From NCBI GenBank assembly GCA_003485015.1, contig DNCN01000116.1, forward strand, positions 1 through 31,954: a DNA stretch of 31,954 nucleotides, given 5' to 3'. Numbering within the stretch: position 1 is the first letter of the stretch; each line of letters begins with the position of its first letter. Below the pieces are notes generated by a model. The model did not search any database and was not told where the DNA came from. It worked only from the letters and a program-made list of their open reading frames with translations. The position numbers were made by a program, and so were the translations under genes. Source of the stretch: a bacterium (GTDB lineage: Bacteria > UBA9089). Below are positions 9,013 through 16,856 of this stretch, piece after piece.

Positions 9013-10212
9013 ATGGCCAAAGCAAAATTTGAACGGACCAAACCCCATGTCAATGTAGGTACCATCGGACATGTTGATCATGGAAAAACAACACTCACTT
9101 CGGCTATAACCAGAATCCTTTCTAGAAAAGGGCCTACGGAGTTTAAGGACTTCTGGGATATAGACAATGCCCCTGAAGAGAAGGAGAGGGGTATTACCAT
9201 TGCCATTGCCCACGTAGAGTATGTTACAGACAACCGCCACTACTGCCATGTTGACTGTCCTGGACATGCCGACTACATCAAAAATATGATTACCGGTGCG
9301 GCCCAGATGGATGGAACAGTTCTGGTCGTTTCAGCTGCTGACGGGCCTATGCCCCAAACCAGGGAACATATCCTTCTTGCCCGTCAGGTAGGGGTTCCTT
9401 ACATTGTTGTGTTTCTCAACAAAACGGATATGGTTGATGATCCAGAACTCATAGACTTAGTCGAGCTCGAAGTGAGGGAGCTCTTGACCGAATATGGCTT
9501 TCCAGGAGACGATGTTCCTGTAGTCAAAGGAAGCGCTTTAAAGGCTGGTGAATGCGGATGTGGAGACCCAGGATGTGAAAAATGCGGTCCTATTTTTAAG
9601 CTTCTGGATGCTATGGATTCCTATATTCCTATGCCTCAACGTGAGATAGACAAACCATTTTTGATGAGCGTTGAGGATGTTTTCTCCATCACAGGTCGGG
9701 GGACGGTAGCTACTGGAAGGATAGAGCGGGGTAAAATCCATGTGGGCGACAAGGTTCAGATTGTTGGAATTCAGAAGACAAGGGATTCCGTGGCCACAGG
9801 CGTAGAGATGTTTAGAAAGATTTTAGAGGAAGGTCAGGCTGGCGATAATGTTGGTCTCCTGTTGCGGGGGATAGAAAAGGATGAGGTTGAAAGAGGACAG
9901 GTCATCTGTGCACCAGGGAGTATTACGCCTCATACGAAGTTCAAGTCTGAGGTCTATGTTTTAACTAAAGAGGAGGGAGGAAGACATACCCCCTTCTTCA
10001 AAGGCTACAGGCCCCAATTCTACTTTAGAACAACCGATGTTACTGGAGACATTACCCTTCCTGAGGGCGTAGAGATGGTTATGCCTGGGGATAATATCAC
10101 CTTGGTGGTCGAACTTATCACACCCATTGCCATGGAGAAGGAATTGAGATTTGCCATTCGTGAAGGTGGACATACTGTTGGTGCTGGAGTAATCACGGAA
10201 GTGATAGAGTAG
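9013..10212 (+). CDS. tuf: Elongation factor Tu with a four-cysteine insert
   Basis: EF-Tu, 399 residues, which carries aminoacyl-tRNA to the ribosome. The GTPase motifs are GHVDHGKT at 19-26, DCPGH at 81-85 and NKTD at 136-139 (usually NKCD or NKVD). Domains 2 and 3 follow with ITGRGTVATGRIERG and the C-terminal GHTVGAGVITEVIE. After GSALKA the G domain contains CGCGDPGCEKCG (C181, C183, C188, C191; bases 9553-9585). E. coli has an unrelated short linker there, and Thermus EF-Tu has a charged insertion. The cysteine spacing looks metal-binding. AAGGAGG (8998-9004) lies 8 nt before the ATG, giving strong initiation. Confidence 0.98.
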   Translation: MAKAKFERTKPHVNVGTIGHVDHGKTTLTSAITRILSRKGPTEFKDFWDIDNAPEEKERGITIAIAHVEYVTDNRHYCHVDCPGHADYIKNMITGAAQMDGTVLVVSAADGPMPQTREHILLARQVGVPYIVVFLNKTDMVDDPELIDLVELEVRELLTEYGFPGDDVPVVKGSALKAGECGCGDPGCEKCGPIFKLLDAMDSYIPMPQREIDKPFLMSVEDVFSITGRGTVATGRIERGKIHVGDKVQIVGIQKTRDSVATGVEMFRKILEEGQAGDNVGLLLRGIEKDEVERGQVICAPGSITPHTKFKSEVYVLTKEEGGRHTPFFKGYRPQFYFRTTDVTGDITLPEGVEMVMPGDNITLVVELITPIAMEKELRFAIREGGHTVGAGVITEVIE

Positions 10213-10220
10213 GATTTTCT

Positions 10221-10529
10221 ATGGTTTCCCAGAGGATTAAAATATGCCTGAAGGCTTATGATCATAAGCTTTTGGATCAGTCTTGCAAGGAGATTATCTT
10301 GACTGCAAAGCGTACAGGGGCAAGGGTCTCTGGTCCTGTACCCCTGCCAACTAAAATAAATAGATTTACGGTGCTGCGATCTTCTCATGTGGACAAGAAG
10401 TCTCGGGAGCAGTTTGAGATCAGAACCCACAAGAGGCTAATAGAGATATTGACCCCAAGTGCAGATACAGTAAATTCTTTAATGAAGCTCGAGCTTCCCG
10501 CTGGGGTCGATGCCCAGATAAAGCTGTAA
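10221..10529 (+). CDS. rpsJ: 30S ribosomal protein S10
   Basis: S10, 102 residues, a small-subunit head protein that in many bacteria is also the NusE transcription antitermination factor. The diagnostic GPVPLPTKINRFTVLRSSHV and the ending PAGVDAQIKL are present. It begins 8 bp after tuf, and its ribosome binding site (GTAGGA) runs through the tuf stop codon, so the str and S10 groups are joined without a promoter-sized gap. An 85 bp spacer follows before rplC. Confidence 0.98.
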   Translation: MVSQRIKICLKAYDHKLLDQSCKEIILTAKRTGARVSGPVPLPTKINRFTVLRSSHVDKKSREQFEIRTHKRLIEILTPSADTVNSLMKLELPAGVDAQIKL

Positions 10530-10614
10530 GATACTGACTTACATAGAGTTCCTAACCTACGGTTTTAAGATAAGGTTGACTGTTGATCTATTGACTAAAT
10601 GAGAGGTTTTTAAA

Positions 10615-11232
10615 GTGCCTTTGGGATTAATTGGTAAAAAGATAGGTATGGGTCAAATGTTTGATGGGGGGAAGGTTATACCTATTACCCTTATTGAAGC
10701 TGGATCTTGCTATGTGATCCAGAAGAAGGATATTGACCGCGATGGATATAAGGCCATTCAGTTAGGATATGGTGAATTGAAGAAGCCAAATAGGCCTTTA
10801 AGGGGGCATTTTGAAAAGACGAAGGTTTCACCTAAATGTATCCTGCGAGAGCTTCGAGTTGAGAATCCGGACGAATTTGAGATTGGAGAGGAGATTAAGA
10901 TAGATATATTCAAACAGGGTGAAAGGATAGATATTACTGGTATCTCCAAAGGCAAGGGATTCAGCGGAGGGGTAAAGAGATGGGGATTTAGAGGTGGACG
11001 AGCCTCTCGAGGTTCTATGTTCCATCGGGCCCCTGGCTCTATTGGTAGTTGTGCTATCCCCTCGAGGGTTCATAAAGGAAAGAAGCTCCCGGGAAGGATG
11101 GGAAATAAAAGAATTACGACTAAAAAGATCGAGATACTCAAGGTGGATATGGATAGAAATATTCTTATAGTTAAAGGACCTCTCCCTGGGCATCGGGGGA
11201 GCCTTCTACTTCTCAAAAAGACAGTGAACTAA
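10615..11232 (+). CDS. rplC: 50S ribosomal protein L3
   Basis: L3, 205 residues, an early assembly protein whose long loop reaches toward the peptidyl-transferase centre. The start is GTG, giving MPLGLIGKKIGMGQMF, the typical N-terminus; GAGAGG (10601-10606) lies 8 nt upstream. The central family signature appears as RGSMFHRAPGSIGSCAIPSR near residues 130-150, followed by KGKKLPGRMGN. No later start would keep the conserved GLIGKKIGM block. Confidence 0.97.
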   Translation: MPLGLIGKKIGMGQMFDGGKVIPITLIEAGSCYVIQKKDIDRDGYKAIQLGYGELKKPNRPLRGHFEKTKVSPKCILRELRVENPDEFEIGEEIKIDIFKQGERIDITGISKGKGFSGGVKRWGFRGGRASRGSMFHRAPGSIGSCAIPSRVHKGKKLPGRMGNKRITTKKIEILKVDMDRNILIVKGPLPGHRGSLLLLKKTVN

Positions 11233-11241
11233 GGAATAATT

Positions 11242-11874
11242 ATGTTAGAAGTTGAGGTTTACAATTCAGAAGGTAAGACAGAAGAGAAGATCGAGTTGCC
11301 CCAAGAGATATTCGGCCAGAGACTGAATAAAGCGATTCTCCATGAGGTAGTGAGGGCTTACCTCTCTAACCAACGTTTGGGATCGGCTTCCACTAAGCGT
11401 CGGGGGGAGGTGAGGGGTAGTGGTCGTAAAGTGTGGCGCCAGAAAGGGACTGGCCGGGCCAGAATAGGGGATATCCGTTCTCCCACCCGAAGAAAAGGGG
11501 GTGTTGCTTTTGGCCCAAAACCGAGGGAGTATAGGATCAATCTTTCTGCTAAGTTGAAGAAGAAAGGGGTTATCTCGGCCCTCTCTGATGTGGCATCCTC
11601 AAACAGTATCATTATCATTGATTCTCTCAGATTAGACGAACCAAAGACTTTTCAAATGGCACAAATCCTCAATCGAATAGGAGCAAACGATGGATGTCTT
11701 ATCGTTTTACCAGAGGTAGATCCAAAGGTTTGCTTAGCCTCAAGAAACCTTCAAGGGGTGGAGATTGCCTTGGCTAAGGATCTGAATGCCTATCAAGTGT
11801 TGAGATATAAGAAGTTGATCATTACTAAAGAAGGACTTACTAAATTAAGGGAAAGGCTTTTAGGAAATGCATGA
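11242..11874 (+). CDS. rplD: 50S ribosomal protein L4
   Basis: L4, 210 residues, lining the peptide exit tunnel. The conserved extended loop includes RGEVRGSGRKVWRQKGTGRA followed by RIGDIRSP, the tunnel constriction segment. In E. coli L4 also represses its own S10 operon, but the leader it would bind is not recognisable in the 85 bp upstream of rplC. The C-terminus ends KLRERLLGNA. The last 8 bp overlap the start of rplW. Confidence 0.97.
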   Translation: MLEVEVYNSEGKTEEKIELPQEIFGQRLNKAILHEVVRAYLSNQRLGSASTKRRGEVRGSGRKVWRQKGTGRARIGDIRSPTRRKGGVAFGPKPREYRINLSAKLKKKGVISALSDVASSNSIIIIDSLRLDEPKTFQMAQILNRIGANDGCLIVLPEVDPKVCLASRNLQGVEIALAKDLNAYQVLRYKKLIITKEGLTKLRERLLGNA

Positions 11875-12154
11875 ACTTTCAGTGGTGATTAAGAGGCCAC
11901 TCACTACCGAGCGATCAATCATACTTAAGGCTCAAAACAAGTATGTCTTTAGAGTGGCTCCGTGGGCAAATAAGATTCAGATAAAGAAGGCGGTGGAACA
12001 CTTCTTTGGGGCAAAGGTGAAGGATGTTAATACCATGGTCCAACATGGCAAGAAGAGACGTCGGCGTTATGTTGTCGGCCAAAAGCCGGATTGGAAGAAG
12101 GCAATCGTAACCCTTAAAGAAGGGGAGAAGATAGAACTCTTTGAGAATATTTAG
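11867..12154 (+). CDS. rplW: 50S ribosomal protein L23
   Basis: L23, 95 residues, sits at the tunnel exit and is the docking site for trigger factor and SRP. Typical features are KRPLTTERS at 9-17, YVFRVAPWANKIQIKKAVEH and GKKRRRRYVVGQKPDWKKAI. The chosen ATG (11867) gives MHELSVVIKRPL and overlaps rplD by 8 bp; the other nearby ATG (11871) is out of frame. It is followed 2 bp later by rplB, so the three genes should be translationally linked. Confidence 0.97.
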   Translation: MHELSVVIKRPLTTERSIILKAQNKYVFRVAPWANKIQIKKAVEHFFGAKVKDVNTMVQHGKKRRRRYVVGQKPDWKKAIVTLKEGEKIELFENI

Positions 12155-12156
12155 TC

Positions 12157-12981
12157 ATGGCTATAAAGAAGTATAAGCCGGTTAGTCCAGGTAGACGGGG
12201 AGCAAGTGGGGTTATTTCAAATGAGCTTTTGAAGGGTAAATCCTGCAAGGCCCTCCTTCGACCTTCTCCCTCTTCTGGAGGGAGAAACACCTCTGGTCGG
12301 ATGACGGTTCGTTTTCGAGGAGGTGGTCACAAGCGTAGATATCGCCTCATCGATTTTAAACGTGACAAATCTGGGGTCCCAGCTAAAGTAGCCTCTATTG
12401 AGTACGATCCCAATCGATCAGCCTATATTGCCCTCTTGAATTATCTTGATGGCGAGAAACGTTATATTCTGGCGCCTCTTGGATTAGAGGCGGGGGATGA
12501 GGTAATAGCTGGTAAGGGCGCAGAGATAAAGACAGGAAATGCCCTTCCCTTACATGAGATTCCACTGGGGACCAATCTCCATAATATCGAGATGAAACCA
12601 GGCAAGGGTGGACAGCTTGTTCGTTCAGCAGGGGTAGTAGCCCAATTGATAGCCAAAGAGGGCGATTATGCGCACATTAAACTCCCCTCAGGTGAGGTTC
12701 GTTTTATTCGTTTAGACTGCATGGCCACTATTGGTCAAATAGGTAGGGTCGAATGGGGGAATATCAGTTTAGGCAAAGCAGGCCGGACCCGGCACTTAGG
12801 TCGACGGCCGCATGTTCGAGGTGTGGCTATGAATCCGGTTGATCATCCACTGGGCGGAGGGGAAGGCAAGGCCTCTGGTGGCCGTCATCCTGTTTCACCC
12901 TGGGGCCAGCCGACGCGGGGATATAAGACCCGCAAGAAGGGAAAACCTTCAGATAAGATGATCGTCAAGCGAAGAAAATAG
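12157..12981 (+). CDS. rplB: 50S ribosomal protein L2
   Basis: L2, 274 residues, a primary 23S rRNA binder needed for subunit association and peptidyl transfer. The RNA-binding core includes RFRGGGHKRRYRLIDFKR, and the C-terminal signature MNPVDHPLGGGEG contains H230, which corresponds to the functionally important H229 of E. coli. The basic tail KTRKKGKPSDKMIVKRRK is intact. It starts 2 bp after rplW. The 45 bp after the stop hold nothing recognisable except the rpsS ribosome binding region. Confidence 0.98.
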   Translation: MAIKKYKPVSPGRRGASGVISNELLKGKSCKALLRPSPSSGGRNTSGRMTVRFRGGGHKRRYRLIDFKRDKSGVPAKVASIEYDPNRSAYIALLNYLDGEKRYILAPLGLEAGDEVIAGKGAEIKTGNALPLHEIPLGTNLHNIEMKPGKGGQLVRSAGVVAQLIAKEGDYAHIKLPSGEVRFIRLDCMATIGQIGRVEWGNISLGKAGRTRHLGRRPHVRGVAMNPVDHPLGGGEGKASGGRHPVSPWGQPTRGYKTRKKGKPSDKMIVKRRK

Positions 12982-13026
12982 CAAAAGAAGAGAATTTTCA
13001 AAGGTCTTAGATCTTAGGAAGAAGAG

Positions 13027-13311
13027 ATGGGAAGATCAATCAAAAAGGGGCCATATGTGGACGCCCGGCTCTTAGAGAAGATAATGAAGTCGAGAAGATC
13101 AGGGGAGCGTCAGATCGTAAAGACTTGGGCCAGGCGTTCTACCATCACCCCAGAGTTTGTAGGGCACACCATTGGTATTCACAATGGGAGGAAGTTTATC
13201 CCCATCTATATTACCGAGGAGATGGTTGGTCATAAATTGGGGGAGTTTGCGCCGACACGTTTCTTTAGGGGACATGGTCATCATACTGAACGTTCCACAT
13301 CCCTGAAATAA
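13027..13311 (+). CDS. rpsS: 30S ribosomal protein S19
   Basis: S19, 94 residues, in the small-subunit head, where it forms bridges to the large subunit and contacts the A-site finger. The family signature is clear: MGRSIKKGPYVD at the N-terminus, RRSTITPEFVGHTIGIHNGR in the middle and GEFAPTRFFRGH near the end. Length and position between rplB and rplV match the classical S10 operon. A GAGGAGA Shine-Dalgarno for the next gene follows its stop. Confidence 0.98.
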   Translation: MGRSIKKGPYVDARLLEKIMKSRRSGERQIVKTWARRSTITPEFVGHTIGIHNGRKFIPIYITEEMVGHKLGEFAPTRFFRGHGHHTERSTSLK

Positions 13312-13324
13312 CCGAGGAGAATAG

Positions 13325-13669
13325 ATGGAAGCTAAAGCAATGGCTAGGTATATTCGAATCTCACCCCGTAAGGTGCGCCAAGTAATGAACCTTATTCGGG
13401 GGAGGAAGGTTAAGGAGGCCCTTGATATTCTGAGCTTTACCCCTAAAAAGGCGGCCTATTTAATAAGAAAGGTTCTCTTTTCGGCCTTAGCTAATGCTAC
13501 TCAAAGGAGGCCAAAGCTCAACCCAGAAGAGTTGTACATTAAAAAGGTTTATGCTGACGGCGGCCCAACTCTGCGGCGGATTAGGGCCCGGGCTATGGGA
13601 AGGGTTGGATCTATCCTTAAGCGGACGACCCATATTACCGTTGTTGTGGGCGATAGAGAGGGGGTTTAA
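13325..13669 (+). CDS. rplV: 50S ribosomal protein L22
   Basis: L22, 114 residues, shares the exit-tunnel constriction with L4. The N-terminal ARYIRISPRKVRQVMNLIRG and the extended hairpin around DGGPTLRRIRARAMGR (about residues 78-93), which reaches into the tunnel, are both conserved. The stop TAA shares its last A with the ATG of rpsC (TAATG), a 1 bp overlap typical of termination-reinitiation coupling. Confidence 0.98.
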   Translation: MEAKAMARYIRISPRKVRQVMNLIRGRKVKEALDILSFTPKKAAYLIRKVLFSALANATQRRPKLNPEELYIKKVYADGGPTLRRIRARAMGRVGSILKRTTHITVVVGDREGV

Positions 13670-14526
13670 TGGGACAGAAGGTACATCCGATCGGGTTTAG
13701 ATTAGGAGGAATTCAGGATTGGCAATCTAAGTGGTTTGCTACCAAGAACTATGCCCATGACCTCCATGAGGATTTGCAGATTCGAGATATTATCTTCAAA
13801 AGACTACCCCACACGGGTATTCCTAAAGTTATTATTGAACGCTTTGGCCAAAAGATGAAGGTCAATATTCATACGGCACGCCCGGGAGTTGTCATTGGAA
13901 AGAGTGGTGCAGAGGTAGAGAGATTGAGGGAGGTGATCCAGAGATTTACATCTCAGGAGATCCAAATAGACATCTATGAGATCAGACAACCTGAAATTGA
14001 TGCCCAATTGGTAGCCGAGAATATTGCTTTACAAATCGAGAAAAGAATCTCCTTTAGGAGGGCGATGAAGCAGGCCGTAGCTACAGCAATGCGGTTTGGG
14101 GCCCAAGGAGTTAAGGTTTCATGTGCGGGAAGATTGGCTGGAGCGGAGATTGCTCGGACTGAATGGTATCGGGAAGGAAGGGTTCCCCTCCATACCATTC
14201 GGGGAGATATTGATTATGGTTTTGCCGAGGCAAAGACGACATATGGGCAGATCGGAGTGAAGGTATGGACCTTTAAAGGCGAGATCTTGCCTAAACTGGA
14301 AGAACGGAAGTTACATCAAAAGGATTCTGTGGAGAAGATCTCAGGAGGGGAAACCCTTCAACCAAAGAAGAGAGCTGAAAAGAAGATTTATAAAGATAAA
14401 GAAGAGATAGGAGAATCCGAGCTTTCCAAGGAAAAGGTAAGTGAGGGGCTGAAAGGAGAAGGAGAAGAGCCCCAAAGAGAAGAGCAAGACCAAAAGATTG
14501 AGGAGCCTATCGATGTTAGCACCTAA
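13669..14526 (+). CDS. rpsC: 30S ribosomal protein S3 with long charged C-terminal tail
   Basis: S3 forms part of the mRNA entry channel. The normal core runs to about residue 210, with MGQKVHPIGFRLG at the start, the KH-domain motif RPGVVIGKSGAEVERL and the terminal WTFKGEIL. The protein then continues for about 75 residues rich in Glu, Lys and Gln with no hydrophobic core, for 285 residues in total against 233 in E. coli. The tail is probably disordered. Its last 14 bp overlap the start of rplP, and its coding sequence contains the rplP ribosome binding site. The core is certain; the role of the tail is unknown. Confidence 0.97.
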   Translation: MGQKVHPIGFRLGGIQDWQSKWFATKNYAHDLHEDLQIRDIIFKRLPHTGIPKVIIERFGQKMKVNIHTARPGVVIGKSGAEVERLREVIQRFTSQEIQIDIYEIRQPEIDAQLVAENIALQIEKRISFRRAMKQAVATAMRFGAQGVKVSCAGRLAGAEIARTEWYREGRVPLHTIRGDIDYGFAEAKTTYGQIGVKVWTFKGEILPKLEERKLHQKDSVEKISGGETLQPKKRAEKKIYKDKEEIGESELSKEKVSEGLKGEGEEPQREEQDQKIEEPIDVST

Positions 14527-14923
14527 ACGGGTAAAATTTCGTAAATCTCAGCGGGGTAAAAGAAAAGGTAAGACTAGCCGGGGATGCAATATTAGCTTTG
14601 GTGAATATGGCCTACAAGGTCTTGAGCCTTGCTGGTTAACTGCTCGTCAGATTGAGGCTGCCAGGGTTGCCATAACCAGAGGGGCTAAACATGGTGGAAA
14701 ACTCTGGATCAGGATCTTTCCTGATAAGAGTGTGACCAAGAAGCCACTTGAAACCAGAATGGGCAAAGGTAAGGGGAGTACTGAGTACTGGGTGGCGGTA
14801 GTTAAGCCGGGAAGAGTTCTCTTTGAATTAGCAGGTGTACCTATAGAGTTAGCCAAAAGCGCCCTAATGAATGCTGCCCATAAGTTGCCTATTAAGACAA
14901 GATTTTTAACCAGAGAGGAATAA
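14513..14923 (+). CDS. rplP: 50S ribosomal protein L16
   Basis: L16, 136 residues, equal to E. coli, supports the A-site tRNA elbow in the large subunit. I chose ATG 14513 because it yields the family N-terminus MLAPKRVKFRKSQRG and is preceded by GAGGAG (14500-14505); an in-frame ATG 15 bp upstream would add unconserved residues. Conserved MGKGKGSTEYWVAVVKPGR and the final KLPIKTRFL are present. It overlaps rpsC by 14 bp, and rpmC follows after 4 bp. Confidence 0.97.
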   Translation: MLAPKRVKFRKSQRGKRKGKTSRGCNISFGEYGLQGLEPCWLTARQIEAARVAITRGAKHGGKLWIRIFPDKSVTKKPLETRMGKGKGSTEYWVAVVKPGRVLFELAGVPIELAKSALMNAAHKLPIKTRFLTREE

Positions 14924-14927
14924 TCCT

Positions 14928-15125
14928 ATGAAAGCCAGGGAAGTTCGGGAGATGACGACGGAGGAGTTAGGGGAGAGGAAGGAGGAGTTTAACAAGGAAC
15001 TCTTGAATCTCCGCTACCAAGTTACTATAGGACAACTCGAAAACCCCAGAAGACTAAGAACAGTGAAGAGAATATTAGCCCGGATCAAAACTGTCTTACG
15101 AGAGAGGGAGCTTGGGTTAAGATGA
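14928..15125 (+). CDS. rpmC: 50S ribosomal protein L29
   Basis: L29, 65 residues, a two-helix protein beside L23 at the tunnel exit. It shows the usual MKAREVREMTTEELGERKEE, then LLNLRYQVTIGQLENPRRLR and the terminal RILARIKTVLRERE. The stop overlaps the start of rpsQ by 4 bp (ATGA), so the two genes are coupled. Short length and order between rplP and rpsQ are standard. Confidence 0.96.
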   Translation: MKAREVREMTTEELGERKEEFNKELLNLRYQVTIGQLENPRRLRTVKRILARIKTVLRERELGLR

Positions 15126-15376
15126 GAAAGAAGATTGTAAGGGTGGGAGAGGTCATTTCAAACAGGATGGATAAGAGTGTTGTTCTTAAAGTAACCACCG
15201 TAAGGAGACACCCCCTTTACAGGAAGACGGTTAAGAGAGCAACTAAGCTCTACGTCCATGACCCGAAGAATGAATGTCAAATTGGTGATTCGGTAAAGGT
15301 GGTTCAGACAAGACCTATCTCCAAGATGAAACGTTGGCGGGTTATAGAGATATTGAACAGAGGAGAAGATAAGTGA
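15122..15376 (+). CDS. rpsQ: 30S ribosomal protein S17
   Basis: S17, 84 residues, an OB-fold protein that binds the 5' domain of 16S rRNA early in assembly. Conserved segments are GEVISNRMDKSVVLKVTTVR near the N-terminus, YRKTVKRATKLYVHDPKNEC in the middle and RPISKMKRWRVIEIL toward the end. It overlaps rpmC by 4 bp (ATGA) and rplN by 4 bp (GTGA), so it bridges the S10 and spc groups without any promoter-sized space. Confidence 0.97.
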   Translation: MRKKIVRVGEVISNRMDKSVVLKVTTVRRHPLYRKTVKRATKLYVHDPKNECQIGDSVKVVQTRPISKMKRWRVIEILNRGEDK

Positions 15377-15741
15377 TTCAGCAGCAGACATACTTAGAAG
15401 TTGCAGACAATTCAGGGGCCCGCAAGATTATGTGCATTAAAGTCCTTGGAGGTTCTAAAAGACGTTACGGTCGGATAGGAGATATCATTATAGCTGCAGT
15501 TAAAGAGGCCATTCCTAATGCCCCAGTTAAGAAGGGCGATGTCATTCGGGCAGTTATTGTGAGAACGGCCAAAGAGACAAGGAGAGATGATGGTTCCTAC
15601 ATCAAATTCGATTCCAATGCTGCGGTAATTATAGACGAAGGAGGAGACCCCAAAGGAACAAGGATATTTGGTCCAGTAGCTAAAGAGCTTAGGGGAAAGC
15701 ATTTTATGAAGATCATTACTTTGGCACCAGAGGTTGTTTAA
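15373..15741 (+). CDS. rplN: 50S ribosomal protein L14
   Basis: L14, 122 residues, contributes to inter-subunit bridges and the binding site of the silencing factor RsfS. The start is a GTG that overlaps the rpsQ stop (GTGA) and gives the family N-terminus MIQQQTYLEVADNSGARKIM. Other hallmarks are VKKGDVIRAVIVRTAKETRR, FDSNAAVII and GTRIFGPVAKELR. In the classical arrangement this is the first spc gene; here it is fused to the S10 group. Confidence 0.97.
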   Translation: MIQQQTYLEVADNSGARKIMCIKVLGGSKRRYGRIGDIIIAAVKEAIPNAPVKKGDVIRAVIVRTAKETRRDDGSYIKFDSNAAVIIDEGGDPKGTRIFGPVAKELRGKHFMKIITLAPEVV

Positions 15742-15780
15742 CTATTCAAGAAGTCTGGGGTCTTTCTTTGGAGGGTGTAA

Positions 15781-16104
15781 ATGGCTCTTCGGGTTAGAAA
15801 GGGAGATAGAGTTTTTCTTATTACCGGTAAAGATAAAGGTAAAAGCGGTAAGGTTCTAAAGGTGTTTCCATTAAGGGATAGAATCCTGATCGAGGGATTG
15901 AATCAGGTTAAACGCCATACCCGGCCCAGCCGAAAGAATCCCCAAGGAGGAATTATTGAAAAAGAACTTCCTTTGCATATTTCCAATGTCATGCTTGTCT
16001 GTCCAAATTGTAATAAACCGACTCGAATCGGAAGGACTTTTCTCAAAGATGGAACAAAGATCCGAATCTGTCGTAAATGTCAGGAGCCAGTGGATAAAAC
16101 GTAA
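15781..16104 (+). CDS. rplX: 50S ribosomal protein L24 with zinc ribbon
   Basis: L24, 107 residues, an early 23S rRNA assembly initiator with an N-terminal KOW domain (RKGDRVFLITGKDKGKSGKV, residues 6-25). The C-terminal half has C74-x2-C77 and C97-x2-C100 (CPNC and CRKC), a zinc-ribbon arrangement found in L24 of many bacteria. A GGAGGG ribosome binding site lies in the 39 bp gap behind rplN. Confidence 0.97.
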   Translation: MALRVRKGDRVFLITGKDKGKSGKVLKVFPLRDRILIEGLNQVKRHTRPSRKNPQGGIIEKELPLHISNVMLVCPNCNKPTRIGRTFLKDGTKIRICRKCQEPVDKT

Positions 16105-16118
16105 TCTCATAAGATAAG

Positions 16119-16658
16119 ATGGCAAGGTTAAAAGAGCTATACAAAAAAGAGATTATTCCTAAGATGCGGGAGCTCTTTAGATACACTAACGATCTTCAGG
16201 TGCCTAAGATAAAGAAGGTAGTCATTAATATGGGTATTAAAGAGGCAACCACAGATCCTGATCTGTTAGATGCAATGATGAATGAGCTATCTCTTATTGC
16301 GGGACAGCGACCAATTAAGACCCACGCTAAAAGATCTATAGCTGGTTTTAAGGTAAGAGCGGGGATGCCTGTGGGGTGCATGGTTACCCTGCGGGGCAAT
16401 AGAATGTATGAGTTCCTAGACAGATTCTTTAACCTTGCCTTACCAAGGGTAAGGGACTTTCGGGGGCTCTCTCCCGAAGGTTTCGACGGATATGGTAATT
16501 ATACCATAGGAATGGCTGAACAGATTATCTTTCCTGAGATCAACTACGATAAGATAAAGAAGATAAAAGGGATGAATATTACTATTGTTACCGATACTGA
16601 TAAGAACGAAGAGGCAAGGGAGATGTTGAGGATGCTAGGACTGCCTTTTAGGGGTTGA
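16119..16658 (+). CDS. rplE: 50S ribosomal protein L5
   Basis: L5, 179 residues, anchors 5S rRNA in the central protuberance and touches the P-site tRNA. Hallmarks are VPKIKKVVINMGIKEA near residues 28-43, GQRPIKTHAKRSIAGFKVR, the flexible tRNA-contacting loop region, and RVRDFRGLSPEGFDGYGNYT. It ends 2 bp before the ATG of rpsN, in an order identical to the classical spc operon. Confidence 0.98.
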   Translation: MARLKELYKKEIIPKMRELFRYTNDLQVPKIKKVVINMGIKEATTDPDLLDAMMNELSLIAGQRPIKTHAKRSIAGFKVRAGMPVGCMVTLRGNRMYEFLDRFFNLALPRVRDFRGLSPEGFDGYGNYTIGMAEQIIFPEINYDKIKKIKGMNITIVTDTDKNEEAREMLRMLGLPFRG

Positions 16659-16660
16659 CC

Positions 16661-16846
16661 ATGGCTAAGAAATGTCTTATAAAAAAAGCAGAGAGACCTC
16701 CTAAGTTTAAGGTCCGGGCGTATAATAGATGCACCCTTTGTGGTCGACCGCGTGGATACCTCCGTAAATTTGCTATATGCCGGATATGTTTTCGAAAACT
16801 CGCTCTAAAAGGCATGCTTCCTGGTGTGATCAAAGCTAGTTGGTAG
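16661..16846 (+). CDS. rpsN: 30S ribosomal protein S14, zinc-binding type Z
   Basis: The short 61-residue S14 form with a four-cysteine zinc site: C24-x2-C27 and C40-x2-C43 (CTLC and CRIC). The C-terminus LPGVIKASW is diagnostic. ATG 16661 is chosen because it gives MAKKCLIKKAERPPKFKVRA and has AGGGG (16650-16654) 6 nt upstream; an in-frame TTG 6 bp earlier would bury that site. The longer zinc-free S14 of enteric bacteria is not what is found here. Confidence 0.97.
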   Translation: MAKKCLIKKAERPPKFKVRAYNRCTLCGRPRGYLRKFAICRICFRKLALKGMLPGVIKASW

Positions 16847-16856
16847 AGGGAGAAGG

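Noticed and set aside
10576..10604. TTGACT repeated at 10576 and 10591 before rplC as an S10 promoter.
   Set aside because: No acceptable -10 at 16-18 bp; the position matching 17 bp reads ATGAGA.
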